A stretch of 64,000 nt of DNA from Pseudomonadota bacterium (GCA_018242065.1 JAFECQ010000009.1:1-64000); one strand, 5' to 3'; positions 42,361 through 52,864 are shown, counted from the stretch's first letter. Notes: a model not told the origin generated them from the letters alone. Made by a program: numbers and translations.

Positions 42361-43212
42361 ATGATGTCTATTAAAATTCACCCAACGGCGATTGTTGCAA
42401 AAGAAGCAAAGATTTCTGATGGCGTTTCTATTGGTGCCTATAGTGTTATAGGTCCTGATGTGGTTTTGAAAGAAAATGTTAAAATACACTCTCATGTTGT
42501 GATTGAGGGAGAAACAACGGTCGGGGCTAAAACAGAAGTTTTTCCTTTTGCGGTACTTGGGCTTGCCCCACAAAGCGCACATGTTAATAAAGAGCCTGCT
42601 TGTCTTGAAATCGGTGAATCGTGCATTATTCGTGAGCACGTAACGATGAACGTTGGAACTGATAATGGTGGACAGAAAACAACCGTTGGGCATCATTGTT
42701 ATATTATGATTGGGGTTCATATAGGTCATGATTGTCACATCGGTAATTATGTGACAATGGCAAACAATGCGACTCTTGGCGGCCATGTCACTGTTGGAGA
42801 TTATGCCAACATTGGTGGACTTGCTGCTATACATCAACGTGTTCGAATTGGTGCATATGCGATGATTTCAGGAACGGCCGGTGTGAGTGAGGATGTGATT
42901 CCTTTTGGAACAGTTATTGCCATGCGTGGTAAACTGGGGGGACTAAATATCATAGGTATGAAACGTCGAGGATTTGAACGACAGGATATTCATGCGCTTC
43001 GTAATGCATATAAATTATTAGCGAGAAATCAGATCGGAACATTAGGTGAGCGTTTGAAACAGATTCATTTGACATATGGGGATAGCAAAACTGTGCAAGA
43101 GCTATTGGCTTTCATTGAACAGGATCCTGAAAGACCTTTGTGCTTGCCTGCTGAATCTTGGGAATTTGAATTGGAGGAATCACAAGGGGGAGTACGTGCA
43201 GCGAACGCCTAA
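42361..43212 (+). CDS. lpxA: UDP-N-acetylglucosamine O-acyltransferase LpxA
   Basis: 283 residues of hexapeptide beta-helix starting IKIHPTAIVAKEAKISDGVS, with catalytic histidine region IMIGVHIGHDCHIGNYV and a C-terminal helical domain (NIIGMKRRGF, ALRNAYKLL). It catalyses the first step of lipid A synthesis. Two adjacent ATGs (42361, 42364) are possible starts. Its 3' end overlaps lpxI by 17 bases. Confidence 0.96.
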   Translation: MMSIKIHPTAIVAKEAKISDGVSIGAYSVIGPDVVLKENVKIHSHVVIEGETTVGAKTEVFPFAVLGLAPQSAHVNKEPACLEIGESCIIREHVTMNVGTDNGGQKTTVGHHCYIMIGVHIGHDCHIGNYVTMANNATLGGHVTVGDYANIGGLAAIHQRVRIGAYAMISGTAGVSEDVIPFGTVIAMRGKLGGLNIIGMKRRGFERQDIHALRNAYKLLARNQIGTLGERLKQIHLTYGDSKTVQELLAFIEQDPERPLCLPAESWEFELEESQGGVRAANA

Positions 43213-44047
43213 TCATGCTCCCATTGCTCTTTTGGCTGGAAGAGGAGGGCTGCCTCGAACATTAATCAATGTATTTCAGAGTCAAGACCGTCCTTTTGTT
43301 GTCCTTGCTTTTATTGGACAGACAGATGAAGCTTTATTAAAGGATATTCCTCATTTATGGCTGTATTTTGGTGAAGCTGGGAAAGCTTTGAATTATCTTA
43401 AGGAAAATAAAATTCAAGATATCGTTATGGCAGGAGCTATAACACGCCCAGCCATGAGCGAAATTCGCCCCGATTGGGAGGGGGTCAAATGGCTTACGAA
43501 AATTGGGACGAAAGCACTTGGCGATGATAATCTTTTAAAATTGGTGATTCAATTGATTGAAGAGCGTGGTTACCATGTTGTAGGACCATCTGATGTTTTG
43601 ACCGATCTATTAGCACCCGTAGGCCTTCTTACGACGAATGAACCTGATGACCAGGCTTGGCGAGACATTGGGCGCGGTGTTGAAGTCCTTTCAGCTTTAA
43701 GTCCGGCAGATGTAGGTCAAGCTGTTGTGGTTCAAGAAGGACTTGTTCTTGGTGTTGAGGCTATTGAAGGAACAGATGCATTAATTGATCGTGCAGGCAC
43801 ACTTAGGCGCCCAGGGCTTGGCGGTGTTTTAATCAAGGCTGCTAAGCGTCAACAAGAGCAGAGAGTCGATCTTCCTGTTGTGGGCGTTGAAACTGTAAAA
43901 AATGCTGTTAAAGCGGGGCTGAGAGGAATTGCAGTCGAAGCTGGTCGTACACTTATTTTAAACCGTGATGAAATGATCAAACTTGCTCAACAAAAGGGGC
44001 TTTTTGTATTAGGTCTCGCGAGTGCTCAATGCTACAGAGCCCTTTAA
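43196..44047 (+). CDS. lpxI: UDP-2,3-diacylglucosamine pyrophosphatase LpxI (DUF1009)
   Basis: 283 residues. Start placed at GTG 43196, preceded by AGGGGGAG three bases away, which gives the family N-terminus APIALLAGRGGLPRTLINVF. Family features include IQDIVMAGAITRPAMSEIRP, LGDDNLLK and GVEAIEGTDALIDRAG. It cleaves UDP-2,3-diacylglucosamine to lipid X, the alphaproteobacterial alternative to LpxH. The open frame extends upstream into lpxA but without conserved sequence. Overlaps lpxB by 19 bases. Confidence 0.94.
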   Translation: MQRTPNHAPIALLAGRGGLPRTLINVFQSQDRPFVVLAFIGQTDEALLKDIPHLWLYFGEAGKALNYLKENKIQDIVMAGAITRPAMSEIRPDWEGVKWLTKIGTKALGDDNLLKLVIQLIEERGYHVVGPSDVLTDLLAPVGLLTTNEPDDQAWRDIGRGVEVLSALSPADVGQAVVVQEGLVLGVEAIEGTDALIDRAGTLRRPGLGGVLIKAAKRQQEQRVDLPVVGVETVKNAVKAGLRGIAVEAGRTLILNRDEMIKLAQQKGLFVLGLASAQCYRAL

Positions 44048-45204
44048 TTTTTTTAATTGCAGGTGAAGCATCAGGAGATAAATTGGGAGCCGATCTTATG
44101 GTTTCCCTCAAAGATTTGCGAAACGTTCGTTTTGCAGGAATTGGTGGAGAAGCTATGGAGGCTCACGGTCTCAAAAGTCTTTTCCCCATGGAAGAGCTTT
44201 CCCTTATGGGAATCGTAAGTATTCTCAAAAACTTACCAAATTTATGTCGCCGTTTACGTTTTACAGTCGAAACAATTCGTACGTTGAAACCCGATGTCGT
44301 TGTGACAATTGACTCTCCAGAATTTAGCTTTCGAGTCATGAAGCGATTGCACCAATTAACTCAAAGACCACGTTTGATTCATTATGTAGCGCCTACTGTC
44401 TGGGCTTGGCGACCAGGGCGAGCAAAGAAAATCGCTGGCTTTTTAGACCACCTTTTATGCATATATCCTTTTGAACCTCTTTATTTTGAGAAATATGGGC
44501 TCAAAACAACTTTTGTGGGCCACCCTGTGGCAAAGGAAGCACCTCATAAACCAAAAAGAAACCCAAACCTATTATGTGTTCTTCCCGGCAGCAGACGTTC
44601 TGAAGTTGAAAGTCTTCTCCCTACTTTTAAAGAAACGGTAGACCTTTTGAAAAATAATCTCCCTGATCTTGAAGTGATTATTCCGACCATTCCTGCGGTA
44701 GAGGAGTTGGTTCGAAAGGGCGTGCAAACGTGGTCAAACCTTCCAAAAATTGTTATTGGAGATATGGCGCGACAGGAAACTTTTCAAAACTCTTTTGTTG
44801 CTTTAGCAGCATCTGGCACGGTTGCTCTTCAGCTGTCAGCTGCAGGCCTCCCTTTTGTGATTGCTTATAAAGTTAACAAAATTAATGAATGGATGATAAA
44901 ATTATTTGTGAAAACGCCTTGGGCATGCATGGTGAATATACTTTTGGCTTTTCAGAAATGTGGTTTTTTAAAAAAAGATATGAGTCAATATATCTCAACA
45001 CCCTGGATCCCTGAGTTTATCCAACAAAATTGTACGTCAGAAAAGCTAGCTCCCGCTCTTTTAGCTCTTTTTAAAGACAAAAAGACACGACAGTTAGAAA
45101 TAAGCGCAATGAATGAGGCAATCGTACTCCTTAAGGCGCCAGATTATGAAGCGGCAAGAGTTGTCTTGGAAGAACTCTCGTTATCCATGTGCTCTTTCAG
45201 ATGA
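44029..45204 (+). CDS. lpxB: Lipid-A-disaccharide synthase LpxB
   Basis: 391 residues, GT19 glycosyltransferase. N-terminal FLIAGEASGDKLGADLM, FAGIGGEAMEAHGLKSLFPM and LMGIVSIL are diagnostic; YVAPTVWAWRPGRAKKI and PGSRRSEVESLLP follow. It joins lipid X to UDP-diacylglucosamine. Last gene of the operon. The C-terminus is slightly degenerate but full length. Confidence 0.96.
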   Translation: MLQSPLIFLIAGEASGDKLGADLMVSLKDLRNVRFAGIGGEAMEAHGLKSLFPMEELSLMGIVSILKNLPNLCRRLRFTVETIRTLKPDVVVTIDSPEFSFRVMKRLHQLTQRPRLIHYVAPTVWAWRPGRAKKIAGFLDHLLCIYPFEPLYFEKYGLKTTFVGHPVAKEAPHKPKRNPNLLCVLPGSRRSEVESLLPTFKETVDLLKNNLPDLEVIIPTIPAVEELVRKGVQTWSNLPKIVIGDMARQETFQNSFVALAASGTVALQLSAAGLPFVIAYKVNKINEWMIKLFVKTPWACMVNILLAFQKCGFLKKDMSQYISTPWIPEFIQQNCTSEKLAPALLALFKDKKTRQLEISAMNEAIVLLKAPDYEAARVVLEELSLSMCSFR

Positions 45205-45314
45205 ATACTTTTACTTCTCCTCACCCATAGAACCGTTTAATTTTTTTATCATTTTATACTTGTAATTCACTTTAAATCAACACAATATGTCAAAACTCAT
45301 TAATGGAGATTTAT

Positions 45315-46049
45315 ATGAAAAACTTATTATTTTCTTTAACAATTTCGACGTTTCTAGGAAGTTATTTATTTTCTACAGCTGTAAAAGCAATGCGAGGAAG
45401 TGAAGATGAGAGTCCTGATAGCTCTGGACCATTTATTTCGGATAAAATTAAGTATACACCAGCTGGTGAAAGACCGCTTGATCCTAAGATTAGAGGATAT
45501 CTCCAGGGTATCGACGGACATTCAAAGAACCCTCTCCAGGCAATAAAAATGCTTGCACGCTTAGAATTATATGGTGATGAAGAGGAGAAAACTTCTTACA
45601 AGGGAGCAATGCTTAGAAGCCTACTCTTCTCTTATATTGATCCTGCTCAATTGAAGAAAATAGAAAGTTACCCTGAGGGAGAAGCGTATGCGAACCTTAA
45701 GCGCATTGAGGAGCTTGTGACGGACAAAGAAGCTTATGCGAATCTTAAAGTTGAGTTCAAAAATATAGTTGATAAAGCTGCCGCAGAAGGTAATTTGCCG
45801 GCGAGGCATAATCAAATTGAGGGACTCCTTGTTGGTTTTGTATGGCCATTCGATCCAGGGAGGGCAGCGGCACTGAACACAACATTAGCTGAGGCCGGTG
45901 ATAAGAGAGCAAGAAAGCGGGCAATAAAGGGCCTTTATGAAGGAAAAAATGGATATGAAAAGAATTATGGACGAGCTGAAAGTCTAGCTGAAAAATGGGG
46001 GATGTCTTCCTTATTTGAAAAGTTAAAAAGTAAGATGAAGGTATTATAA
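45315..46049 (+). CDS. Exported protein of unknown function, possible Sel1-like C-terminus
   Basis: 244 residues from the ATG at 45315, which has GGAG six bases upstream; an ATG at 45303 is also in frame. Signal peptide MKNLLFSLTISTFLGSYLFS...KA. The body is helical; the segment DKRARKRAIKGLYEGKNGYE followed by KNYGRAESLAEKWG resembles a Sel1-like repeat, and an earlier stretch (ALNTTLAEAGDK) may be a second degenerate unit. Sel1 repeats mediate protein contacts and occur in many effectors. The assignment is weak. Confidence 0.6.
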   Translation: MKNLLFSLTISTFLGSYLFSTAVKAMRGSEDESPDSSGPFISDKIKYTPAGERPLDPKIRGYLQGIDGHSKNPLQAIKMLARLELYGDEEEKTSYKGAMLRSLLFSYIDPAQLKKIESYPEGEAYANLKRIEELVTDKEAYANLKVEFKNIVDKAAAEGNLPARHNQIEGLLVGFVWPFDPGRAAALNTTLAEAGDKRARKRAIKGLYEGKNGYEKNYGRAESLAEKWGMSSLFEKLKSKMKVL

Positions 46050-46169
46050 AAGCGACTCCTTCTCTAGATTCTGTGTACTATCCATAAAATTATAAAAGAT
46101 CCTCTCCTCAAATGAATATAGCTATGCTAGGGTTTGGTCCAGAGTAATAAATGTAAGGAAGAGATTGGT

Positions 46170-47315
46170 ATGCAACTTGCTGTCCTTAAAGAGAGAAGAC
46201 CCTACGAAACACGTGTCGCAGCAACACCTGAAACCGTCAAAAAGTTAATAGCCCTTGGGTTTAAAGTTGTGGTTGAAAAAGATGCGGGGGCGACATCTCA
46301 ATACCCTGATGAAGCTTATGAAGCAGCAGGGGCTAAGATAGCACCGACGCCAGAAAAGGCCTTAGAGAAAGCGCAAGTTATTTTAAAAGTTCAACCGCCT
46401 ATGACTAAAAAGGATGGGGGTGAAGATGAACTCAAGATGTTGCCGGAAGGGACGCTTTTGCTTGGGATGTTGCAACCCTATACCAAGCCAGAACTTGTTG
46501 AAGAATACAACAAACGTAAAGTGACTACCTTCTCGCTTGAATTACTTCCACGTATTTCTCGGGCGCAGGCGATGGATGTTTTATCCTCTCAAAGTAACCT
46601 CGCGGGCTATCGTGCTGTTATAGAAGCGGCAAAGATTTTTGAGCGGGCCTTTCCGATGATGATGACAGCTGCAGGAACCATTGCGCCCGCACGCGTGTTA
46701 ATTTTAGGGGCAGGTGTTGCAGGGCTTCAAGCTATTGCTACGGCAAAGCGTTTGGGAGCCATTGTAAATGTTTTTGATGTTCGAGCGGCCGCGAAAGAAC
46801 AAGTTGAAAGCTTGGGCGGTTCCTTTGTGGAAGTTGACTCTGCGGAATCAGGGGATGCGGCTGGTGGATACGCCAAAGAAATGAGTGACGATTATAAAGC
46901 ACGTCAAGCTGCGAAAATTAAAGAGGTCCTTGAAAAATCTGATATTGTCATCACAACAGCCTTAATTCCTGGAAAACCAGCTCCTCGGTTGCTGACGGCT
47001 GACATGCTTAAAGGAATGAAAACGGGGTCAGTCATCGTAGATCTTGCTGTTGAATCAGGCGGGAACTGTGAAGGAAGCGTTCTTGGTGAAATCGTTGAAA
47101 AAGAAGGCGTAAAAATTGTGGGTTATGCCAATATGCCAGGGCGCATTCCAACGGATTCCAGTGCAGTTTATGCTCGAAACTTATTGAATCTTTTGGCGCT
47201 ATGTGTGGATAAGGATTCTAAAACACTTAAGATTGATTGGAATGATGAAATTATTCAAGCAATTGCTTTGACCCATGAAGGGAAAGCCGTTCAAATTGAA
47301 AAAGGAGCCAAGTAA
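46170..47315 (+). CDS. pntAA: NAD(P) transhydrogenase subunit alpha part 1 (PntAA)
   Basis: 381 residues; NAD(H)-binding domain I of proton-translocating transhydrogenase. Features: N-terminal [40 protein letters not shown] and the Rossmann motif [22 protein letters not shown]. Start at ATG 46170 with GGAAGAG upstream rather than at the in-frame TTG 46134. The stop shares its last base with the pntAB start. The complex makes NADPH from NADH using the proton gradient. Confidence 0.96.
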   Translation: MQLAVLKERRPYETRVAATPETVKKLIALGFKVVVEKDAGATSQYPDEAYEAAGAKIAPTPEKALEKAQVILKVQPPMTKKDGGEDELKMLPEGTLLLGMLQPYTKPELVEEYNKRKVTTFSLELLPRISRAQAMDVLSSQSNLAGYRAVIEAAKIFERAFPMMMTAAGTIAPARVLILGAGVAGLQAIATAKRLGAIVNVFDVRAAAKEQVESLGGSFVEVDSAESGDAAGGYAKEMSDDYKARQAAKIKEVLEKSDIVITTALIPGKPAPRLLTADMLKGMKTGSVIVDLAVESGGNCEGSVLGEIVEKEGVKIVGYANMPGRIPTDSSAVYARNLLNLLALCVDKDSKTLKIDWNDEIIQAIALTHEGKAVQIEKGAK

Positions 47316-47605
47316 TGGAAATGATCTCACCCTTTGTCTTGGGCCTCACGGTTTTCGTCTTGGCTGTTTTCGTTGGGTATTACGTTGTGTGGAAAGTCAC
47401 ACCAGCCCTTCACTCGCCTTTGATGTCAGTTACGAATGCAATCTCAAGTGTGATTATTGTGGGTGCGGTTTTGGCCGCAGGATCGGCGCAAGATACGTTA
47501 ACTCAGCTCTTTGGGTTTGGAGCTGTTGTGATGGCTTCCATCAATATCTTTGGGGGCTTTGTGGTTACCCGTCGTATGCTTGAAATGTTTAACAAAAAGA
47601 AATAG
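47315..47605 (+). CDS. pntAB: NAD(P) transhydrogenase subunit alpha part 2 (PntAB)
   Basis: 96 residues, three to four membrane helices ([20 protein letters not shown] and onward), with the conserved [13 protein letters not shown] loop. It forms part of the proton channel with PntB. The three-gene split is characteristic of alphaproteobacteria such as Rhodospirillum. Confidence 0.95.
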   Translation: MEMISPFVLGLTVFVLAVFVGYYVVWKVTPALHSPLMSVTNAISSVIIVGAVLAAGSAQDTLTQLFGFGAVVMASINIFGGFVVTRRMLEMFNKKK

Positions 47606-47615
47606 GAATGTTCTC

Positions 47616-49013
47616 GTGAGTGCAAATCTTTCAGCCTTAGCCTACCTGATCTCATCAGTTTTCTTTATCTTGGCCTTACAAGGGTTGTCCTCTGCCAAAA
47701 CGTCTCAACGTGGCTTAACTTTTGGTATTCTGGGCATGGTTCTTGCTATCGGCACGACGTTGGCTTCGCCCATCGTAAGCAGCTATGGGTGGATCATTTC
47801 TGGTATCATCGTAGGTGGTATTATTGGAACGATTATTGCTAAAAAAATTCAGATGACAGCCTTACCCCAACTTGTCGCTGCCTTTCATAGCTTGGTGGGG
47901 CTTGCGGCTGTTTGTGTTGCAGCAGCGGCCCTTTTGGAACCTCGTGCATTTAATATCGGTGAGGTTGGTTCGATTGCAGCTGGTTCTCTTGTAGAAATGG
48001 GACTGGGTGTTGCGATTGGTGCGATTACCTTTACAGGATCAATTGTTGCTTTTGCGAAGCTTCAAGGGCTTGTTTCTGGAAATCCTCTCGTTTTCAAAGG
48101 TCAGCATACGATAAACGCCGCATTAGGAATTGCACTTATTATTATGATTGGTCTATTTGCAACGAGTGAATCTCATGAACTTTTCTGGTTAATGACCGTT
48201 GTATCCCTCCTTTTAGGTTTTCTTTTAATCCTTCCCATCGGGGGAGCTGACATGCCCGTCGTTATTTCCATGCTCAATTCCTACTCAGGATGGGCTGCAG
48301 CTGGCATTGGTTTTACCCTCGCGAATAGTTTGCTAATTATTACAGGGGCTCTCGTTGGGGCTTCTGGTGCAATTCTTAGCTATATTATGTGCAAAGGGAT
48401 GAATCGCTCGATCATCAATATTATTCTTGGTGGTTTTGGGGGAGAACAGGCAGGTGCCACAGCTCAAGGTGGCAAAGAACAACGCCCTTATAAGGCAGGA
48501 AGTTCAGAAGATGCGGGCTTTATCATGAAAAATGCCAAGTCTGTGATTATCGTTCCTGGATACGGTATGGCTGTTGCCCAAGCGCAGCATGCTTTGCGTG
48601 AAATGGCGGATATTCTTAAAGATGAAGGTGTGAACGTGCGTTATGCCATTCACCCTGTGGCGGGACGTATGCCGGGGCATATGAATGTGCTTCTTGCAGA
48701 AGCGAATGTTCCTTATGATGATGTTTTAGAGCTTGAAGATATTAACCGTGATTTCGCACAAACGGATGTTGCCTTTGTCATTGGGGCCAATGATGTGACG
48801 AATCCATCAGCAAAAACTGATCCTAAGAGCCCCATCTTTGGTATGCCTATTTTGGATGTAGAAAGAGCCAAAACAGTTCTTTTCGTTAAGCGTTCCATGG
48901 CGCCTGGCTATGCAGGCGTGGATAACGAGCTTTTTTATAAGGATAATACCTTGATGCTCTTTGGTGATGCAAAAAAGATGTGTGAAGAGATTATAAAAAC
49001 ATTGGAGGAATGA
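47616..49013 (+). CDS. pntB: NAD(P) transhydrogenase subunit beta (PntB)
   Basis: 465 residues from GTG 47616 (AGGAA upstream); the frame opens earlier inside pntAB without homology. About nine membrane helices, then the NADP(H)-binding domain III with [40 protein letters not shown] and [20 protein letters not shown]. Completes the transhydrogenase; no terminator is obvious after it. Confidence 0.96.
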   Translation: MSANLSALAYLISSVFFILALQGLSSAKTSQRGLTFGILGMVLAIGTTLASPIVSSYGWIISGIIVGGIIGTIIAKKIQMTALPQLVAAFHSLVGLAAVCVAAAALLEPRAFNIGEVGSIAAGSLVEMGLGVAIGAITFTGSIVAFAKLQGLVSGNPLVFKGQHTINAALGIALIIMIGLFATSESHELFWLMTVVSLLLGFLLILPIGGADMPVVISMLNSYSGWAAAGIGFTLANSLLIITGALVGASGAILSYIMCKGMNRSIINIILGGFGGEQAGATAQGGKEQRPYKAGSSEDAGFIMKNAKSVIIVPGYGMAVAQAQHALREMADILKDEGVNVRYAIHPVAGRMPGHMNVLLAEANVPYDDVLELEDINRDFAQTDVAFVIGANDVTNPSAKTDPKSPIFGMPILDVERAKTVLFVKRSMAPGYAGVDNELFYKDNTLMLFGDAKKMCEEIIKTLEE

Positions 49014-49092
49014 AGCTTTCACATTTGTTACTCAGTGTAAATTAGCTTTGAGTATAAAAGAGTTGACCTAAGTTTTCTGGGAGTGAGAGCTA

Positions 49093-50148
49093 GTGAATAA
49101 ATATATAAATAAAAAGGTTGTTTGTTATATGGCTAAGTTATTTTTAATTATTCTAATAATTCTAAGTGTTTTTGGCACATCTTCTTATGCAGGCAATAAT
49201 TTTAGCAGTTGTTTACCAAAAAAAGAAATCTCTTTAAAGCATACGTCCCTAAAAGTTGAAAATGGGCTTTTATCTCTGCCATTTGATTGCAAAAATATTG
49301 TTTTTATGCATTTAAGGATAGAGGATCTTAAAAACGTTAGCCTCGTCTGTAAAGATTTGAAAAAGACTGTGACTTTGATATGGGGAGGGCTACGAAAGAC
49401 ATTATTAGGAGAAAAGATAGAAATTCCATTAACTTTTGCCCTTTCACCTTTAAAACTTGATGCGCTATTAGATCTTATCGATCCCCTTTCACCGAAGAAG
49501 AGAAAGCATATGAATAAGGTTATTTCACTTGTGTCTAGTTCACCCGAGCTTCGTGCTCAGCTTTGTCAGTCTGTCAATGAAACACGCTTCACTTATAGAG
49601 ATTTCCCTATACTTATGCTGGACTCTAAGGAACATTCAAAGCTTCATCGTCATCTTAAAAGCTTATATTCATTAAAGGGACTTACTGAATTTGAAGAGGC
49701 TTGTAGGTCCTTTTACCAACGAGAAGATCATGGCATATACGAACAAGACAAGGGGCGCACTATTCATCGTGATTATACTAGATTTAAGGGACAGCCTTTA
49801 TGGGGGTGCTATATCAATTCACCTAAGAGGTGGGCAAGATGTTTATTTACGACTCTTGTGTCAGAGCTTCCTGATAAGGAAGAATTTTTATCTAAAAAAA
49901 TCAAATGGTTCTCTCTCTATGATAAAACTTTTCCAGGAGAAGAAAAACACTTCAGGCGTCTTAAGTCGAGCATAGAAAAAATTGAGGAGGACTACCATGG
50001 CCCTTCTACCATTTTTGGAAAGGTAAAGGCGGTAATCTTCTCAGAAAGCACAAGTGAAGAACCTCCTCGCCGGCTCAGATATTTCCCGGGCTCGCCTTCC
50101 CCTCTTCATCAGATGGAGAGGAAGATCCCCTCTAGATTAAAGCCGTGA
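49093..50148 (+). CDS. Exported protein with an F-box-like motif
   Basis: 351 residues. GTG start at 49093 or ATG at 49129; either gives a signal peptide (AKLFLIILIILSVFGTSSYA). Residues 62-90 read LPFDCKNIVFMHLRIEDLKN then VSLVCKDLK, matching the F-box pattern LPxExxxxIxxxLxxxDLxxxxxVcKxw. The rest is helical and basic with no recognised repeats, and the C-terminal 60 residues are Pro/Arg-rich. F-box domains bind SKP1 of eukaryotic SCF ubiquitin ligases; bacterial copies are usually translocated effectors. The combination with a Sec signal is unusual but known in some intracellular bacteria. Domain call is by eye only. Confidence 0.65.
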   Translation: MNKYINKKVVCYMAKLFLIILIILSVFGTSSYAGNNFSSCLPKKEISLKHTSLKVENGLLSLPFDCKNIVFMHLRIEDLKNVSLVCKDLKKTVTLIWGGLRKTLLGEKIEIPLTFALSPLKLDALLDLIDPLSPKKRKHMNKVISLVSSSPELRAQLCQSVNETRFTYRDFPILMLDSKEHSKLHRHLKSLYSLKGLTEFEEACRSFYQREDHGIYEQDKGRTIHRDYTRFKGQPLWGCYINSPKRWARCLFTTLVSELPDKEEFLSKKIKWFSLYDKTFPGEEKHFRRLKSSIEKIEEDYHGPSTIFGKVKAVIFSESTSEEPPRRLRYFPGSPSPLHQMERKIPSRLKP

Positions 50149-50233
50149 AAATTTCTTAATTATAAGTTAACTAATAGCATGATTGAAGTGTAAGCAAATA
50201 AGCGGCACTCGGTTAGCGTTAGACGGTATCTTC

Positions 50234-51568
50234 CTAAATTTGCATAATCTCAACGTCTAATCGCTCCAAAAGCTCAAATCGTTCCTTGTTTTCAACAGAA
50301 AGTTTAACTTTTATAACAGCTTCATTTTCCTTATCTTCCCTTTTTAAAACTTCCCCATGAGCATAGAGCCATGCGATTCGTTTCCCATCGGAAAGGGGTA
50401 GAGTTAATACATAGGTCTTTTCTTTGTTTGCTAAGAACACGTTTATCTTTTCTAAAAGATTTTGGATACCCTCACCTGTGAGAGCAGAGACAACACATTG
50501 AGAGGGATGAGTTGCTCTACGGGCGTGAGTTTTCAATTGTTGAGCGTTACCCTTTGTCAATAAATCAGATTTGTTCAAGACCTCAATTCCTCGTTCTTCA
50601 TAAATAAGCTCTAAATTTAAATCTTTTAAAACCTTAAGCACGTCTCGACTTTGGGATTCGGTTTCGGGATGGGATATGTCACGCACATGAAGGATGAGAT
50701 CAGCCTCAATAACCTCTTCAAGGGTAGCGCGAAAAGCAGCGACTAAGAGGGTAGGGAGGTCAGAGATAAAGCCAACCGTGTCAGACAAAATAATCTCACG
50801 TCCGGATGAAAGACGAACCCTGCGCATGGTTGGATCAAGAGTTGCAAAAAGCATATGTTCGGCCATAACATCTGCGTGGGTTAATTGGTTAAAAAGTGTT
50901 GATTTCCCAGCATTTGTATAGCCAACGAGAGCAACAATAGGGTAGGGGACCCGTTTGCGTGCTTTGCGATGAAGGGCGCGAGTTCGTTTCACATCTTCTA
51001 GTTCTTTTTTAATCCGACCGATTCTTTCATCAATAAGACGTCTGTCAAGTTCAAGTTGAGTTTCACCAGGACCTCCTATGGTGCTCAGCCCCCCTCGTTG
51101 ACGTTCAAGGTGTGTCCAAGATTTGACGAGGCGGCTCCGTTGATAGGTTAAGGCTGCAAGTTCGACTTGAAGGCGACCTTCAGCTGTGCGGGCACGTGCC
51201 CCAAAAATTTCTAAAATAAGGCCTGTGCGATCAATGACCTTACAGTTCCACGCTTTTTCTAGATTACGTTGTTGTACAGGGGAAATGTTTGCGTCAATGA
51301 ATACAACTTTTATCTCAAGAGCTTTAAGAGGCCCTTCGAGAGCTTCCACGTGGCCTTTACTAATAAATGTTGCTGGACGAATAGTGTGTTGCTTAAAATA
51401 TTCTGATCCTTTGATATCGAGTTGAATCGCATCAGCAAGCCCTTTTGCTTCTTCAATCCGTGCTTGCGGATCGATAATTCGATGAGGTCCATTGACAATA
51501 TAAGGACATACAATAAAAACGGCCCCAGACGACCTATGCCTTGGGGCCATATGTTGACCATCTTTCAC
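50234..51568 (-). CDS. hflX: GTPase HflX
   Basis: 444 residues. N-terminal HflX domain (VVFIDANISPVQQRNLEKAW, RTGLILEIFGARARTAEGRL, GGPGETQLELDRRLI), then a G domain with Walker A GYTNAGKSTLFN, DTVGFISDLP and NKSD. It splits stalled 70S ribosomes after stress. Start at GTG 51568, six bases after the hfq stop; an internal ATG at 51550 is the alternative. The hfq-hflX pair is conserved in proteobacteria. Confidence 0.96.
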   Translation of the reverse strand: MKDGQHMAPRHRSSGAVFIVCPYIVNGPHRIIDPQARIEEAKGLADAIQLDIKGSEYFKQHTIRPATFISKGHVEALEGPLKALEIKVVFIDANISPVQQRNLEKAWNCKVIDRTGLILEIFGARARTAEGRLQVELAALTYQRSRLVKSWTHLERQRGGLSTIGGPGETQLELDRRLIDERIGRIKKELEDVKRTRALHRKARKRVPYPIVALVGYTNAGKSTLFNQLTHADVMAEHMLFATLDPTMRRVRLSSGREIILSDTVGFISDLPTLLVAAFRATLEEVIEADLILHVRDISHPETESQSRDVLKVLKDLNLELIYEERGIEVLNKSDLLTKGNAQQLKTHARRATHPSQCVVSALTGEGIQNLLEKINVFLANKEKTYVLTLPLSDGKRIAWLYAHGEVLKREDKENEAVIKVKLSVENKERFELLERLDVEIMQI

Positions 51569-51574
51569 GGACGT

Positions 51575-51835
51575 TTAAGCCTCTTCGTGTTCAATCGTTT
51601 CTTCGCCTTCAAAAAGTTGAATAGGATTGATGGGCATAACCGTTGATATAGCATGCTTATAAACAAGTTGTGAGTGATTGTCTCGACGAAGTAAGACAGA
51701 AAAACTATCAAACCAGGTAACAATACCCTGAAGTTTTACGCCGTTGACCAAGAAAAGGGTTACAGGCGCCTTTGTTTTTCTGAGTTGGTTTAAAAAAACA
51801 TCTTGCAAGTTGTTTTGCTTTTCTGATGGCGGCAT
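51575..51835 (-). CDS. hfq: RNA chaperone Hfq
   Basis: 86 residues. Sm1 and Sm2 motifs present: [20 protein letters not shown] and [13 protein letters not shown] (the YKHA signature). It forms a hexamer that pairs small RNAs with mRNAs. Ribosome-binding site AAAGGGG. First gene of hfq-hflX. Its retention suggests small-RNA regulation in this organism. Confidence 0.97.
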   Translation of the reverse strand: MPPSEKQNNLQDVFLNQLRKTKAPVTLFLVNGVKLQGIVTWFDSFSVLLRRDNHSQLVYKHAISTVMPINPIQLFEGEETIEHEEA

Positions 51836-51991
51836 GGGATTCCCCTTTGTTATTAATTATTAACTAAGCTTTTAAAGACGAAAGGCATTCATTATGACGT
51901 ACTTACCTCTTCGTTGTCTATGATTTATTAATACCAGGAGACTCTTAAAAATTCGTTAGCAATTTAGTGAAAATAAAATTCTATCACAATT

Positions 51992-52645
51992 TTATAGGTC
52001 AGAAATGAATTTTATAAGTCCATGGCAATCTTTGGCATGAATAATATCATCTTGTTGAGCGGCTTCCCCATCCCCCACAACAATAGGAATACATCCACTT
52101 GCCCGTGCGCAATGAACGTCAATGATGGAATCGCCTACAAACCAAACATCATGGCCAGGATCAATAGAGCTTTCTTTAAGCGCAGCTAAAACAGGAATAG
52201 CGGATGGTTTGTCAGCTTCTGCATCGCGAGCGCCAATAACTTTTTTGAAGTGAGGCTTCCAGCCGAGATGTTCAACTTCTTTGCGTAAGAAATCGCCTTG
52301 TTTGTTACTGACAATGCCTAAATAAATATCACGCCCTTTTAAATCATCAATGAGGGCGTCTGCTCCCTGCAGGGCCATAAGCTCATTCAGGTGAAGGTCT
52401 TTAACAGTTTCATAAAAAAGTCGCTCTCCTTCTACGCATTGGTCTCCAAATAAATCTTGGGCCGCATCACGCATGGAGTGGTGAGGACGTTCCCAAAAGT
52501 CATCAATCGTAATTGCAGAAAGTCCCAACTTTTCACGAGCTATATTTATACTGTCGTATGCTACACGCCACGTATCAACAAGGGTATTATCCCAATCAAA
52601 TAAAATAGCCTTAGGAAGCTTACGAGGGTAAATTTTTGGAATCAT
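51992..52645 (-). CDS. HAD-superfamily phosphatase, Gph-like
   Basis: 217 residues. HAD motif I FDWDNTLVDTW, motif II GIVSNKQGDF, motif III/IV around GARDAEADKPSAIP and VGDSIIDVHCARASG. Start at ATG 52645 (AAGGA eight bases upstream) rather than 52663. Possibly phosphoglycolate phosphatase, but the substrate of HAD hydrolases cannot be read from sequence. Downstream there is no operon partner. Confidence 0.88.
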   Translation of the reverse strand: MIPKIYPRKLPKAILFDWDNTLVDTWRVAYDSINIAREKLGLSAITIDDFWERPHHSMRDAAQDLFGDQCVEGERLFYETVKDLHLNELMALQGADALIDDLKGRDIYLGIVSNKQGDFLRKEVEHLGWKPHFKKVIGARDAEADKPSAIPVLAALKESSIDPGHDVWFVGDSIIDVHCARASGCIPIVVGDGEAAQQDDIIHAKDCHGLIKFISDL

Positions 52646-52770
52646 TCTGAGGTCCTTAATCATTACAGTGAGGCAGCTTTCGACTATTACCTCACATATA
52701 TATCTTTAACAGATTTGGGGTGATAAATGCAAGATTTCCTTGTCACAGCATAGAACAATTTCCTCAAGAT

Positions 52771-52864
52771 TGTCATTGCGAGGGAACGAAGTGACCGCGG
52801 CAATCCAGAAAATCTGTCAAAACTGGATTGCTTCCTCGGTGCTACGCACCTCCTCGCAATGACG
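52771..52864. repeat. Type B palindromic repeat pair
   Basis: TGTCATTGCGAGGGAACGAA ... GCGGCAATCCAGAA, then in inverse order TGGATTGCTTCCTCGG ... CCTCGCAATGACGA. Two half-palindromes in head-to-head arrangement. The GTCATTGCGAGG/GCAATCCAG motif is widespread in bacterial genomes as short interspersed repeats. It occupies most of the gap between the HAD and hydrolase genes. Confidence 0.85.
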
